Source of the DNA: Toxotes chatareus
Taxonomy: Eukaryota; Chordata; Actinopteri; Toxotidae
DNA: 64,000 nucleotides
Assembly (NCBI GenBank): GCA_016801885.1
Contig: CM028897.1
Span: forward strand, 9,796,501 to 9,860,500
Direction of reading: 5' to 3'
The translations under genes and the position numbers were made by a program. Below the pieces are notes generated by a model. It saw nothing but the letters and a program-made list of their open reading frames with translations. It was not told the DNA's origin and searched no databases. Shown here one piece after another: positions 25,561 through 38,536 of the stretch. Every line of letters begins with the position of its first letter. The first letter of the stretch is position 1.

Positions 25561-26154
25561 TACGCCTGTTTCGATAATATACAAAAAAACAAGCTATGTT
25601 TTGTCTAACTTTCCTGCACTGCTCACTGTGGTATCAGCTGTAGAACCAGTCTGCTTCACATATTTTAGGCATCTGGTCTCCATATCTCAGGATTGTCCTA
25701 CCAGCTGCAGGCAGAAACAAGTTTTACCATTTTATCCTGAGATAGAGACAAAGCTGTGCTGTGTACCAGTAGTATGCAAAAAACATAACTAAATGAATGC
25801 ATCCATATGTTGGGAGTAAACACTCACTCACAATGTGATGTATAATGTTGACAAGTTATGACAGTCCAGACATCAAACCAGGTATTGGCAGAAAAAGGAA
25901 AGAAGCAAGTGGGCCTCATTTAGGGTTAGATATGAAGACCACTTCATCATTTTCATCATCATCAAGATTTGTCAAAAGAATCCAGGGAATCATTGGCAGC
26001 GAGAAACACACCTTTGCATTCAAAGAAAATGATGAGGCACCTTTCCCACTGAGCAATGTCCTGAAGAAGCTACCTCAACCTCCAAAGGCTGGAGGGACTG
26101 CAAGGAGAGACCCTGTAACCTTGATGAATGGAATATTGAAGATTGACTGATTGA

Positions 26155-26160
26155 TTTATT
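26155..26160 (-). terminator. possible poly(A) signal of P450 copy 2
   Basis: AATAAA on the minus strand, about 500 bases past the stop codon at 26655. It is the first canonical signal I saw downstream. Confidence 0.35.
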
Positions 26161-26286
26161 TTACTGTTCAGTGGTCTTGAAACTGGTGGTTTGCCCTCAC
26201 AAGTTCAAAGCTGTGAAAGTGTTCATGAACAAAATGAGGCTCAGGTTTAAACTTCGAAAAAGTAAGATGGCCAATTTACCCCCAGA

Positions 26287-26324
26287 TGGCTCAACTTAAC
26301 CCTAGCCTGGGGCAAGCTGAGCCA
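26287..26324. repeat. imperfect hairpin, repeat-derived
   Basis: tggctcaactta on the left pairs imperfectly with aagctgagcca on the right around a short loop. The motif resembles ends of dispersed teleost DNA elements. It lies in the presumed 3' UTR of P450 copy 2. Confidence 0.4.
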
Positions 26325-26654
26325 CAGTAATACTTTTCTTCTGAGAAATATTTTCAGGCCCCTGTGTCACAGATGTATTCTTTTCATTTGATAGGAGAAA
26401 CCCTGAAATAAAGGTAGATGCTTTCCTGCTACCTAAGCTCACTTAGGGAATTTAAATCTGCTCTTGCTTGATACCATCAGTGTGCATTTCAATTATAGCC
26501 AGTTGCTGTCTGGCTCTCCCATTCACTCCTGTTAAAGCAAGCCTGAACAAGCTCTACATAAAATTCGCACATAATGTCCTGTCCCGCATCACACACAATC
26601 AGCACGGTGGCAGTTCCTGATTACACAATAATCACAGCATTCCAGCTGCGTTCC

Positions 26655-29600
26655 TCACTGGCGAATGACAGCACAAAGCTCATGAGGCGAAGGAGTGAGG
26701 GTGAAGCCAACAACTGGTCTCAGATCCAGTTCTTCCACTGTGACTCCTGGTGGAGGAGTAAAACGAAAACGCTGAAGGAGGGAGGTGAAGAAGAGGAAGA
26801 GCTCCATTCTGGCCAGACTCTCTCCAAGACATGCTCTGCGACCTGCAAGAACAAAGAGCTACAGCTGAGCTGAACATGATGAACATGTGTACAAGCGTAA
26901 ATATATCTGTAATTTCTAAAGATAAAAAACCAACAGGGTTGTTATACCTGCAGAAAAGGGCATGAAGGCATCTCTCTTGATAAATTTACCCTCTTTATCC
27001 AGGAAGTGGGATGGGTTGAAAGTGTGTGGGCTCTCCCACTCGCTCTCATCATACAGGACAGAAGTAAGAAGAGGAATTACAATGGTTCTCTGTAGGCAAA
27101 AGAATAAAACAGATCTCAGAACAAAAGCACCATTTTCAGAGTTTTCAGAGATGGAAGTATGCAGATGTATTTGTGTGGATTTGAAGTGATGTGAGTGACT
27201 GACCTCTTTGATAAAGTAGCCCTGGAAGGTGACGTCTCGGCTGGTTTTGTGAGGGATAGACATGGGGACGATGTTGGCCAGTCTCTGTGACTCATGGATG
27301 ACAGCGTCGGTGTACGGCAAGTTCTTCCTGTCCTCTACTCGGACCTGACGGCTTCCAACCACCCTGCTCAGCTCCTCCTGGACTTGGTCTGGATGCACAT
27401 GAAAATGAGATTCAATGTGATGAACATTTAACCCCAAATTTATGTGAGCACTGTACGAGCCTGTGGATATATTTTTTTGCACCTTGAATATGAGGGTACT
27501 TGGCCATGAAAAGCAGACACCATTGAAGTGTACTGCCTGTTGTATCTGTCCCAGCTGCAAACAAATTTGCCACGCTGTAGAGGAGGTTGTCATCATGGTA
27601 GTGTGAGGAAATCCCAGACTCCTAGTTCAACATACAGAAAAGAGGGAATTCACTTCATGATTGATCAATGCCTGGGAGTGGATTCAAAGGAGTCAGACAC
27701 CTCACCTCCAGATTTTGTTTACGGGTCAGAAATGCATCAACAAAGCATCTGCACATCTCAGGGTTCAGAGTCTCCTTCAGATCTGCTATCATTCTTCTCA
27801 TGTCCTCCTTACTGTCTTCCACATTCTTCATCAAATCCCTCCAGTTTTTAAGAAAAGGGCCCAGCCAAGGAAACATGTTGTATATCTGGAACAGCGCACA
27901 GTAAAAACCCTCTAATTATTATACAATTTAACACAACAATTATGAGAGCCATGATATCTTAAGCCCCAGCCGGTTTCACTTAATCAGTGTTTTTGTTTGG
28001 TTCTATTTTTCATTTGGCTTGTTATATTTCAATTAGAAAAATGTTTGATGTAATTTTCCGTCATAAATTCCAAATCAATTTCTGATGAAATCCTAGGATT
28101 TTCCAGAGAGAGAGAGAACTGTGTAATTTGGTAGGCTACTAATTGCACACATTGGTGTACTTAAAAGTAATAAAACATAGACAACGTTCCATTGGTACCT
28201 TTTGAGTTAATTCATTTTGATTGCTCGTGTTATCTAGACAGTGTTCTAAGCAGTGCACAGCCGGTAAGCTGAACAAGCAGGAATGTAAAATATGTCTCTT
28301 TACAGGAAATTAACAAATGTATTAAATATGTAATTTAAGTAAAATTAAGTAAATGAAGGACCCATAAAATAAAGTTGAATGTCATATTTCATGGACTGCA
28401 ACAGAAATATATATTCAATCTAGTAAACCATAGGTTAAGAAATTTCCTTGTAAGTCACTCTGCAGTACCAGGATGGAAGCTGATCCCGTCAGACGGATGG
28501 TGTCGTGGTCTCTTTCCAGCAAAGCTTTGAGTTCAGGGTCTTTGTATTCAAACCTCCTCCCAAACATGAGAGCTGCTACAATATTGGAAGCTGCATAATT
28601 AATTGTCTGGGTGTTGTTGAAGGCTTTACCTGAGAGACAAGAGTCAGAGAGACAGTGTAAATTACTGCTATGGACTAAAATGAGGGGAGTAATATTGACC
28701 CTGTATTTACCTAAACTAAAATGTGATCATTTTGACCCAGTGTTTTACCTTGAAACTGTCACAAAACCAGGGGAATACAAGGATAAAAGGATACACAAAT
28801 AATCAACCGTCAGTAACAAATAGTGGCATTTAAAATTTAAAAGCTAGAGCTTGAGTAGATTTTAAGTATTTAAATTTATTGTACCATATACAGGTTAGTT
28901 TGGGTAAATAATCCAAAAGTTAAAAAAAAAAAAGGTACAGATAAAGGCAAGGTTAATCCCAGTCTGGGTCAATGCTAACCTGGTAATTTTATTGGGGTGT
29001 ATATAAATCTGTGCAGTGCTGTCAAGGAAATACTTTTACCTTGATGTTGTTCAAATTCTTCAGCCAGGTAGTGACATTCCTCAATGATTTTTCCTTCACT
29101 GATCCTCTTGCCCATTCCAAAATCTCTGAGGGTAGTCAGAGCAAAACGCCTCATTTCTTTCCACGAGTCGCCATTGGAAAACAGAATGCCTGAAAACAAA
29201 AGACGCTGATGTGTTTTAACACTGTCAAAAACACAATGCAGAAAAAAAAAATCCCTCAAAACATTTTCTTACCGTGTCCTTTGTTGAAATCATAGAATAT
29301 TGGAGTGACCTCTCTGTCTCCAAACTCCTCAGCATGGTTGACCAGAGCCTGTTTGACTGTCCTGTACCCGGCCAGGACCACCACCTTCTTAAATCCAAAG
29401 TAGACTGTGAACACTGGTCCATATTTTCTGGACAGCTAAAACCACCAAGGCAAGTAAAAGTGAGACTCACAGTTCTAGGAAGGAAATTGAATTTACTGAC
29501 TTATAATGAAAACACATTTACATATAAAACTAATAAAACTGCTAAAATAAAAATAAAGTGTCCCATCAGAGCGATGGAAGGACTGCTTCAGATAAACAAG

Positions 29601-29812
29601 ACATTTCTCACATCAAAAAGAGAGCTGTCCAGTCTCTTGAGATCCACTTGAAGCAAGTTACCAAGCAGGGGAAGAGGTTTAGGTCCTGGAGGCTCCCTGC
29701 GAGTTTCTTGGCAGCTGAAGCTGGAGTAAAGAAGGCGAAGGACCAGTAAGCCCACTATGACCCCGAACAGGTAGAGTGAAGCGGAGGACTGGAGAAGATC
29801 TTCAAACATCAT
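26655..29812 (-). CDS. cytochrome P450 family 2, CYP2K-like (copy 2)
   Basis: Second member of the array, with the same ER monooxygenase role as copy 1. Nine exons: 29612-29812, 29273-29435, 29040-29189, 28469-28629, 27706-27885, 27483-27621, 27204-27388, 26948-27089, 26655-26842. Phases agree and give 502 aa. Landmarks: membrane anchor about 10-32; PPGPKPLPLLG hinge; I-helix AGTDTT 308-313; K-helix ESQR 364-367; heme loop FSAGRRACLG with C445. Two ATG codons are adjacent at the start (MM); the upstream one (29810-29812) was chosen. Exon 6 is one codon shorter than in copies 1 and 3. By eye the protein is closer to copy 3 than to copy 1, for example the shared exon 7 segment ANIVPMSIPHKTSRDVTFQG, so these two probably arose by a later duplication. 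Confidence 0.9.
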
Positions 29813-31083
29813 CCTACAGTCGTCTGGAAATACTTGTCACTAAGCACAAACTGTCAGCAGAGCATGACAGTGTTTTAATGTAGTGATGAAACGTGGAGGA
29901 ATAATAACTTCCAATAACTCCGCGTCCAAAAAGTGCAGCAGTGTTTCCGTTAGGTCAGAGAAGAACATCTTCTGACCGGGGGGGACCCGAGTTGAACAAA
30001 GGTGAACTCTGAACCTGGTAATCTGCCGGTGCAGCTGCACATGGCGCCGACACCGTTAACGCAGACTTTAATTTGCCCGTTGTTCAACAGGCTTCAACAG
30101 GACTGACTGGGAGACGGAGTTCCCACCTCCGCTAACAAAGGGCTCCCAGTGAACTAACCACAGCACACCATAGCCACGCTCGTCCTCCTCAGTGCGTGTG
30201 AATGAGCAAATCAGTCAGCCAATCAAAGATCACGTTAAACTGTCAATCAGGATTACTCTATTCAAATGCAAATCTGCTCGATTACAGGTGTGAAATTCCA
30301 AGAAGAGATTGAGGAAAAACGGTAAACGTTCACATGTTTTTGAGCAGTGGAAGGAACACAGTGTATGTTAAAGCCGAGGCTCGTACCTCTGAATGCAGAA
30401 ACTGTTTTCCTGCTTTGTCCACAGTAGCTATAATAATAATAATAATAATAATAATTATTATTATTATTATTATTATAATATTAGTAGTAGTAGTAATAGT
30501 AGTAGTAGTAGCAGTAGTAGTGTGTGGTCACAATAAGCAGAGAGATGCACTCATCATTTCTCAAATCATTCTCATTCATGTTCATGTGATTTGTTTTTTA
30601 AACTTTTTCCCAGAGTAGCAGGCTGATCGGTTATAGACTGTGATGATCAGCCTGCTATCCATCAGCCTTAACACTGATCAGGCTAATATCATACTAGGTA
30701 TTTCAAATACGTCTTGTCTTGTCACAAGTATTTTCACTTTGGAACATGCGTCATTTTGTCTTTAATTGAAATAGAAAACCTTCAGCCGCACGGCTGGGCA
30801 GCTTCTCCACCTTCTCAGCAGCACAGCAGCAACAGCAGCAACAGAATCTGTTTATCTGCCTTGCAAGCATTTAGGTGAACAAAGGTAACAGAGAAACTGG
30901 ATAAGCAGATTTTGTATATCAGCCATGTAGATTCCATATGCCACGCACCTGTCCTCTCACACTGACTCTCTCGTCGGTGCAAAGAGAATGGTTGTTTCTT
31001 GACAAGACCCAAATAACCTGTGGTGTAATGACTGAACACCAAGCCAAAGACATTAGCCACTGCCAGTTAATAAGCTAAACATA
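29813..31083. other. intergenic region between P450 copies 2 and 3
   Basis: Holds the 5' flank of copy 2, the microsatellite at 30430-30522 and the far 3' flank of copy 3. No gene is seen. Confidence 0.45.
30430..30522. repeat. self-complementary (AAT)n-(ATT)n followed by (TAG)n
   Basis: An AAT run turns into an ATT run at about 30454, so the two halves are complementary. An imperfect TAG/TAA run follows. It lies in the upstream flank of P450 copy 2. Confidence 0.85.
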
Positions 31084-31089
31084 TTTATT
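31084..31089 (-). terminator. possible poly(A) signal of P450 copy 3
   Basis: AATAAA on the minus strand, about 680 bases past the stop codon at 31766. Tentative. Confidence 0.3.
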
Positions 31090-31765
31090 TTGGAATGTAA
31101 TCTCTTGAATCTGGAATGTAATCTCTTGAATCTGCTCTTTACAGTTCTGCATTATGGTTTCAGACAAACCTGGTCAGGTGCAGGTTTGATGTGACTAAGT
31201 ATATTTTCCCTTGATTAAATCTTTTGTATTATTTTTACTATTTGTCTGTTTTCACCAGAAAATGTTAACAAAGCTGTTAACAAAAATGTACAAGTAAAAA
31301 CACACAGGAACAAAAATCTAAGATCACAATTAATTTACAGTCAGTAAATGACATGGTTTCAACCATGTGCAGGCAAACTGCAATGTACAAAACCAAAATA
31401 CATCAGTTTGTGAAAAAACAAATCCATAGTAGCTGAGAAGCAGGGATATATTCTAAAAGTCTGTTATTATAAAAGTGTACATACACCCAAATTCTATCAG
31501 TCTACAGTACACTAATGAAAACAAATAACATACATCAAGTCACTGTCTCCACCATTCATTTCTCCATTACTATCACATGACTCTTCTGTCTCCTGATGGT
31601 ATTCTGCTGTTCACAGATCTTGGGCTTGAAGATGGGGACCTCTGCTGGCTGCCCAGCATCCCAGCATGCACTGCAGTGGTGGTCACTGCCCTGTGTGAGA
31701 GAGAGTTGTACAACATTCCTGCCACTGACACAGGCAGTTATGATGCCATGCTCTGGCTATCTTCC

Positions 31766-34756
31766 TCACTGGCGACTGACAGCACACAGCTCATGAGGCC
31801 AAGGAGGGAGGGTGAAGCCCACACCTGCTGTCAGATTCAGCTCATCCTCTGTAACTCCTGGTGGAGGAGTGAAGCGAAAGCGCTGGAGGAGAGAGGTGAA
31901 GAACAGAAAGAGCTCCATCTTTGCCAGACTCTCCCCGAGACACACTCTGCGACCTGCAAGGACGAAGAGTTTCAAAAATAATTTCTGATCAAGTCTAAAT
32001 TAGCTTCTAATCTGTAAAGAACAAAAACCAGACAACGGTGTCAAACCTGCAGAAAAGGGCATGAAGGCATCTCTCCTTACAAATTTACCCTCCCTATCCA
32101 AGAAGTGGGAAGGGTTGAAAGTGTGTGGGCTCTCCCACTCGCTCTCGTCATACAGGACAGAGGTAAGAAGAGGAAACACAGTAGTTCCCTGAAGGCAGAA
32201 AAGAAAAGCACGTAAAGATCTGACAAAAACAAATTTATGTGGAAAAGAGTTGAAACAGATGTGAGAGACTGACCTCTTTGATAAAGTAGCCCTGGAAGGT
32301 GACGTCTCGGCTGGTTTTGTGAGGGATAGACATGGGGACAATGTTGGCCAGTCTCTGTGTCTCATGGATGACGGCATCAGTGTAAGGTAGGTTTTTCCGG
32401 TCATCTACCCGGGCCTGACGGCTTCCTATCACCCTGCTCAGCTCCTCCTGGACCTGATCTGGAGCCGCAAAATGTGAAAATAATAATCTTTGTCTGCAGT
32501 TCAAATGTTAGAGGTTTCTTAATTTTGCTTTTGATAAAACATTTTTAAAAGGCATCTACACTACTCAAATAGTGTTTGACTACATATTATCAACCAGCTG
32601 TATATTCCTGTTTTTCCTACACTAAAAAATCAAACCAAAACTCAATTAAGCTCAAATTAGATCTGAAACGCTTGAATTTTACAAAACACAAGTTTCACCA
32701 GGGGGTTTAACACAAAGAAGTTCAGCCAGGAACTGAAACCAAGTCCCCTTTGTCCTTGTCTTTGTCAAGTAATTAAGGGGACCTGCATGTGAAAACATAA
32801 AAGTAGAGCAACAGTGAAAGATTCACAGACAATGAAAGATTCACAGGCTTCATCTCTGTCCTTACCTTGTATATGTGGATATTTGGCCATAAGCAGCAAA
32901 CCCCATCTCAGTGTAGTTGCTGTGGTATCAGTACCAGCAGCAAACAAGTTTGTTACTGTGAATATCAAGTTTTTCTCATTGTAGTGAGTGTCCGTAACAC
33001 AAGAGTCCTGAGAGAAAGAACAACCCATTCATTATTATAAAATAGCCGTGTGCAACATTGCTGTTCCTTTTGTTTTGTTGTTGATGAAAAAACACAAAAG
33101 ATGTTGTCTTACCTCTTCTTTCTGCTTCCGAATCAGAAAACAGTCCACGAGGCCCCTGCACGTGTGAGGGTTCAGTGTCTCTTTCAGCTGCCTGATCAAA
33201 TCTTTGACATCTCTGACAGTCATTTCAACATTTTTTAAAATCAGCTGCCGGTTTTTTATCCATCTGACCAGCCTGGGAAACATGTTGTAAAGCTGTGACA
33301 CAACAACATCAAAAACATTATTTATTAAAGGATAAAACAGAGAGAGCGCATCACATAAATTTTGACACACTTCTCATCAGTTATTTGCCACAGTTAAGTA
33401 TTTTCCATCACCAAGAACCATGCAATTTCCATCCATTTTTCTTTATGACATAGTCTTTTTGTTTTTAATTTGTCACTCAGAAGTTGCCCCAAAGTAGCCT
33501 TTCAAACTGATGCAATGAAGTCACTCTCATCTGACACTGATTAAAAAAGAAACTGTCCTATTTAATTATGTCACAGTTTACCTTATTATACACATTTCTG
33601 TATTTGTTTCAAAAAGCAACTGACAGTCAACACACAGTAGATCAAATCTGTTGGTTTTCAATGCTTACTTAAATTAGCTTTCATGTCATCCCTCTGAAAC
33701 AGCACCAAGTCAAAAAGCAAACATGAGGCTCACCTGGATTGAGGCAGAACCTGTGATGCGTATGGTCTCATTTGCCCTTCTCACCAAATTTTTGAATCGG
33801 GGGTCACTGTATTCGAATCTGCTTCCATACACGATGGAGGAGATAATATTGGATGTTGCGTAATTCACCGGACACGTTGTATCAAATGGTTTCCCTTTTG
33901 AAAAACACGAGAAACAAATTTTCAAATTGAAGTACAACAGGAAAAATGTAAAAATGTTGCTGTTGATCATTACCTTCTCATGTTTTATATTAATCCCATA
34001 CCTTTGTGCTTTTCGAACATTTGGATCAGATACTGGCATTCTTCTAAGATTTTCTCCTCAGCTACTCTTTTGCCCATCCCAAAGTCTCTCAGGGTGGTGA
34101 GGGCAAAACGTCTCATCTCTTTCCACGATTCACCGTTAGCAAACAGAATTCCTATTAAACAAGTTAAATGAAATCTGTACTATTTTATAACGTGTAATAC
34201 TTATCAACGATTCTCCTAAATTAGACAAACTAGAAAACAAATTAAAAAAAAAAAAAAAGCTCATACCGTGACCTTGATTTGTATCATAAAATATAGGGGA
34301 TATGTCTCTGTCTCCAAACTCTTCTGCAAAGCTGACCAGAGCCTCTTTGACTGCCTTTGTATCCAGCCAGGACCACCACTTTATTGGTTCCAAAGTAAAC
34401 CGTAAATACTGAGCCATATTTCTCTGAAAGCTGGGAAAATTAAAAAATGTAGTCACATAAGTCAGAAATCATGCAACACCATATATTATTGCAAAAATGT
34501 ATAAAGGATATTTAAATTTGTTTTGGAGTGGGAGAGCTAAACTCACCTCACAGAGGGTTTTGTAGGGTCTCTTGAGATCAAGCTGTAACAGGTTGCCAAG
34601 CAGGGGCAGAGGCCTCGGCCCTGGAGGCTCCTTCCTTATTTCTTCGGAGCTGAAGCAGCTGGAGATAAAGTAAAGGACAAGCAGGACAGCAACAGCCCCC
34701 AACACAGTGGTTGGACTGGAGAAGAGAAAGAAAACAAAATCATCCAAAAGAGCCAT
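31766..34756 (-). pseudogene. cytochrome P450 family 2, CYP2K-like (copy 3), frameshifted in exon 2
   Basis: Nine exons line up with copies 1 and 2: 34547-34756, 34267-34430, 34002-34151, 33734-33894, 33113-33292, 32866-33007, 32274-32458, 32047-32188, 31766-31953, all with good splice sites. Exon 2 is 164 bp, against 163 in copy 2, because one extra base lies near 34353-34360, just after the VVVLAGY segment. The shifted frame meets a TGA at 34284-34286. Apart from that base the gene would encode about 506 aa with a membrane anchor, PPGPRPLP, AGTDTT, an E-x-x-R helix and the heme loop FSAGRRVCLG. It is therefore either a very young pseudogene, a segregating null allele or an assembly error. 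A second in-frame ATG 63 bases upstream (34817-34819) is possible but would put polar residues before the anchor. Confidence 0.7.
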
Positions 34757-37247
34757 TTGTTCTGCTGTTGATGTTCTTCTCTGACTGGCCCAACAACAGA
34801 CAGAGCTGTTTGCGCTCACACAAACATCACCTGGAATTTCCTTGCAGGTCTAAGGTTACAAATAATCTGCCCTCCCTTCTGGGCTCTGTTTACACACAAG
34901 AGGGACACATCTCAAAGGTGTGGCAAACTTAACAGCTAAAACGCAAGAACCTGTTTGGTCAGGGTCTTAATCCTACGCTTTGGCAGGTACAGCTGAGCCC
35001 CACAACAGATGGGTTAATAGAACAGCAGGATATTTGCATCATAGCATCCCTAATTTCACATCTATTCGTGGATTAAAAACTGGGCGATGTGTATGATAGG
35101 TTAGAAATATCCTGACATTTGCTCTGCTGCAAACTAGCACACAATGCTGGAAAAATGCAGAACACTGGTGTTTGCATAGAGCGTTATTTAATTTAAAAAG
35201 AACAGCGATACATATACAGTCGACAAGGTCAGTTCCATGGTACAGTACAGTACACAATTACAGTGACGTAAATTCCCTTTTTAAATATGATACACTGGAA
35301 TTCAGCATAACTCAATCCTTCAATATCTGAAGTGCAAACCTTCCCATTTATCTCTAACTACACATCCTACATTGCAGTTGATTCAAGTCATACATGTAAT
35401 GAGGCATGAATTGTGCAAATACACAAATGTAACAAAAGTCAAAATTAAGAGGTTACATCTTTTTAAGACAAACCATGGAGCAGAGTCTTCCCAGAATGTC
35501 AGTTTTTACTTTTTTGTTTGTTTTTTTTCTCCACACATCTGGTGACATGAAAAAAGCACTATAAATCATAAACAGTTAATAAAGTTGATTAATGTGAGTG
35601 CTTTTTGCTTTTGTGTAAGACAGTAAATACATTCATCTCACTTCTGTGAAGCCAGAGTGATTTTTGAGAGTAGGAATCTGCTCACAAGAGTTAGTCTGAC
35701 TGCTAATTCATTTCGAATTATAACATTGATCTTGAACACGGAGGACGGGCTGAAAAATGAGAATTTACATCTCATCGATTTGTGTGAGAATTTTTTGGGG
35801 AGGAAATTTTAAAAGTCATTTATAATATTCCTACAGAATACATACATCTTTTTGCATTTCTTCAGAGTACAAACAAGGCTTTGGGAGTGTGATTAATGGG
35901 CACGTTCTGAAAAAAGGAACAAACACTGTGCTGATCATTCTTCCTCAAAACAAGGCATCTATCACTGCACAACAACAATCTCCTGGTTTTCATTTATTTA
36001 AGGACCTGGATCATAGTACTGTTTATGCAAAGTCTGGATCAATGTAGGAATAACATGTTGTTTTACTCTCTCTCCCTGTCGCGCACACACACAAATACGT
36101 TTTTACATACATTCACACGCACACAGGTGTATCATATGAAATGCATAGCTGCAGGAAAAATAAAACACAACAACGGTCTCTGCACTCATTGCTGTTCTAG
36201 GTTGAAATCAATCCTGTGCAGTCAGATACAACCTGAAGTCAAGACCCCTTGTTTTACGGCAACAGCAGCACCATTTGAAAAATAATTACACAATGATTCC
36301 CTCTAAATAGCTTCTGTGTAAACTGTAATGGCTGGATATAAACTGTTGCTGTAACTTGTTTGGCAGCAAAAACAGATTCATTGGTTCATAAGAGCTGAAC
36401 AATGGAGGCATACTAAATGTACCCAGACTGGACTAAATGTACTCTGAGGATTAATCCTCGGCAGAAAGGACGGTCTTCCAGCGTTCCCAGAATCATGCAC
36501 TTGGTAAGTCATATTGTACGCATGCATTCATTAATGAGCCGAAAAACAGTCTGTCGGTTCAGCTCTGGTCGGAATGAGTAAGTGGTTTTAGTACCATGAA
36601 CACGCCATGTTATTTACATCTGGCAACATCAATTTTGTATAGGGCAATTTAAAGAAACAAGAACCCTCATTCGTTAGATAAGGCGCAAGGGTGTGCAACA
36701 ATTACATTAACATGTCAAATAGAGTTCATTCTCTTGTGATGATTGATGCTCACCAAAACAAAGCTCAAATTTTTTGGAAACACAAATCAAGTCATGAAAT
36801 AAAATCATAAATAACAAAAAGACAAGCTGCACACACACAAATAACCCTGTCACACAGAATTCAGAGTAGTGATAGTATCTAATGAGTGGCGTCATTGTCT
36901 TTGACCTCACTAAAAGGTGCAGAGTTCATTACTTGGTATAAACATCATCCCCACACGTCATAATCCCAATATTCCTACTTTCTTATCACACAACAACAAC
37001 AACAAGAGTATGAATGACCCAAGAAAGACACATCAACAGGATACAGTAGTAGAAATGGTGAAGCTGATGTTTGGGGGACTGGCCCAGTGTGTGTGTGTAA
37101 AAATGGAGATAATGGAGATTGAGATAAACCCCGCTTTGCTCCAGCTTGCGTACGCAACTGGTGTGTAACCGAGACAAGTCCATGTATGTAGGTCGTGTAC
37201 ACACACTGTAGAAAATGGATGAAGGATGGACGGACCCCTCGCTCCAC
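34757..37247. other. 5' flank of P450 copy 3 and 3' UTR/flank of abca3
   Basis: No coding exon is seen. The part nearest 37247 is the abca3 3' UTR. A minus-strand AATAAA at 35993-35998 (tttatt on plus) is a candidate end, which would make a UTR of about 1.25 kb. The part near 34757 should hold the copy 3 promoter. Confidence 0.4.
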
Positions 37248-38490
37248 CTATTTCCTCCCACTCTCTGTGCAGTGCTGGAACTGGGCAAAGCTGAGGAACA
37301 CCTGCTCCAGTGATATCTGGCTCACGCAGTAGTCTTCAATGTGGTATTTCTCTTTGGCTGCCTCCAAAGTGCCAAACACCTGGGTGGGAGTGGAGAACAG
37401 GGAGGGAGAGGAGGCGGAAAAGTGTGAGGTGAACGCATCTGATACACAGGATCGCAATTTCAAGCTACAATATGCATCTCTCAAATAATGAAACTACAAA
37501 CACCTATACCTTATGTCTGCCCCTGTGTGCACACAGGTATTTTATGTTTTTTATATCTTTTTTTTTTTTTTTACATGCACATTTCATACTTCCAGTAACT
37601 TCAGCAATGTTCTAAACATTATTGAGAGTGGAACATGATTATACCACCATATCATTGCTGTAGGCATGTCAAATTACCCAGAGTGCAAACATTGGCCAAC
37701 CTTAGTTAGAGAGATTGTCTACTTTTACCATAAACTTCTATGTTAGATTTACAAATCCTCCTTCTCTGCTCACCAAGATGAAAAACATGTTGAACTGGAA
37801 ACTTGGATAATTAAGAGTGAGATGGAGACTAGAAAGCACTTCCTGGCTAAATTACTTACAACTGCTCGGGTAATTGAAAAGTGCTGTGTATTATTTTATC
37901 CACCAGAGGGACATCAAACACAGCACAGGTACAGGGGTGGATTTTAATCTTGTGCAAACTGTGATTTTTTTTTTTATTTTTTATGTGCAGATCTGTCACA
38001 GTACCTGGGCCCATGTTAGTGTTTTGTCAGTCAAATGATAGTGCACCATTCCCTGGTGTTCATCCTTCAGTTGACTTCCTGCGGTGGGAAGAAAATCACA
38101 TGGTTAGATCTGCTTTGTTACTCTTTTACAGACACAGATCACTTCAACAGCAAAATGGTAAACTGAGTAGAGGAACAATCCAAAATCCGAATGAGAAATC
38201 CATTCATTTTGACACAGTTATCTGCCATTTTACCTGGAAAGGTACTTTCAATGAAGTCTTTAAATAACTGCAAGTCACTGTCCTCCAGTTCAGTCTCTAT
38301 GTGGACTTTAGCCAGCAGGGTGTAGCCACTGCCAAACTTGCTCTTCAGGTGTTGGGGACTCCCGAGGCATTTGATCTGACCGTTGACCATCACTGCCAGC
38401 CTGGTACACAGGGCCTCACACTCCTCCATACTGGTGAGGGAACAGATCAAGGGAATAGGCAGAGGAGTAAGCATAATAAGTTCTTTTGTT

Positions 38491-38536
<46 letters not shown>

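Noticed and set aside
25199..25792. 197-codon plus-strand ORF
   Set aside because: Overlaps, in antisense, the P450 remnant at 25310-25560. Composition and lack of splice or family signals argue against a gene.
25845..26150. 101-codon plus-strand ORF
   Set aside because: No recognised domain, and it falls in the probable 3' region of P450 copy 2. Could be a repeat-derived frame; kept only as unexplained.
31577..31981. 134-codon plus-strand ORF
   Set aside because: Its second half is antisense to exon 9 of P450 copy 3.
34757..34819. Upstream in-frame ATG for P450 copy 3 adding 21 residues
   Set aside because: It would place polar residues (MSANSSVCC...) before the membrane anchor, unlike copies 1 and 2; the ATG at 34754-34756 aligns with their starts.
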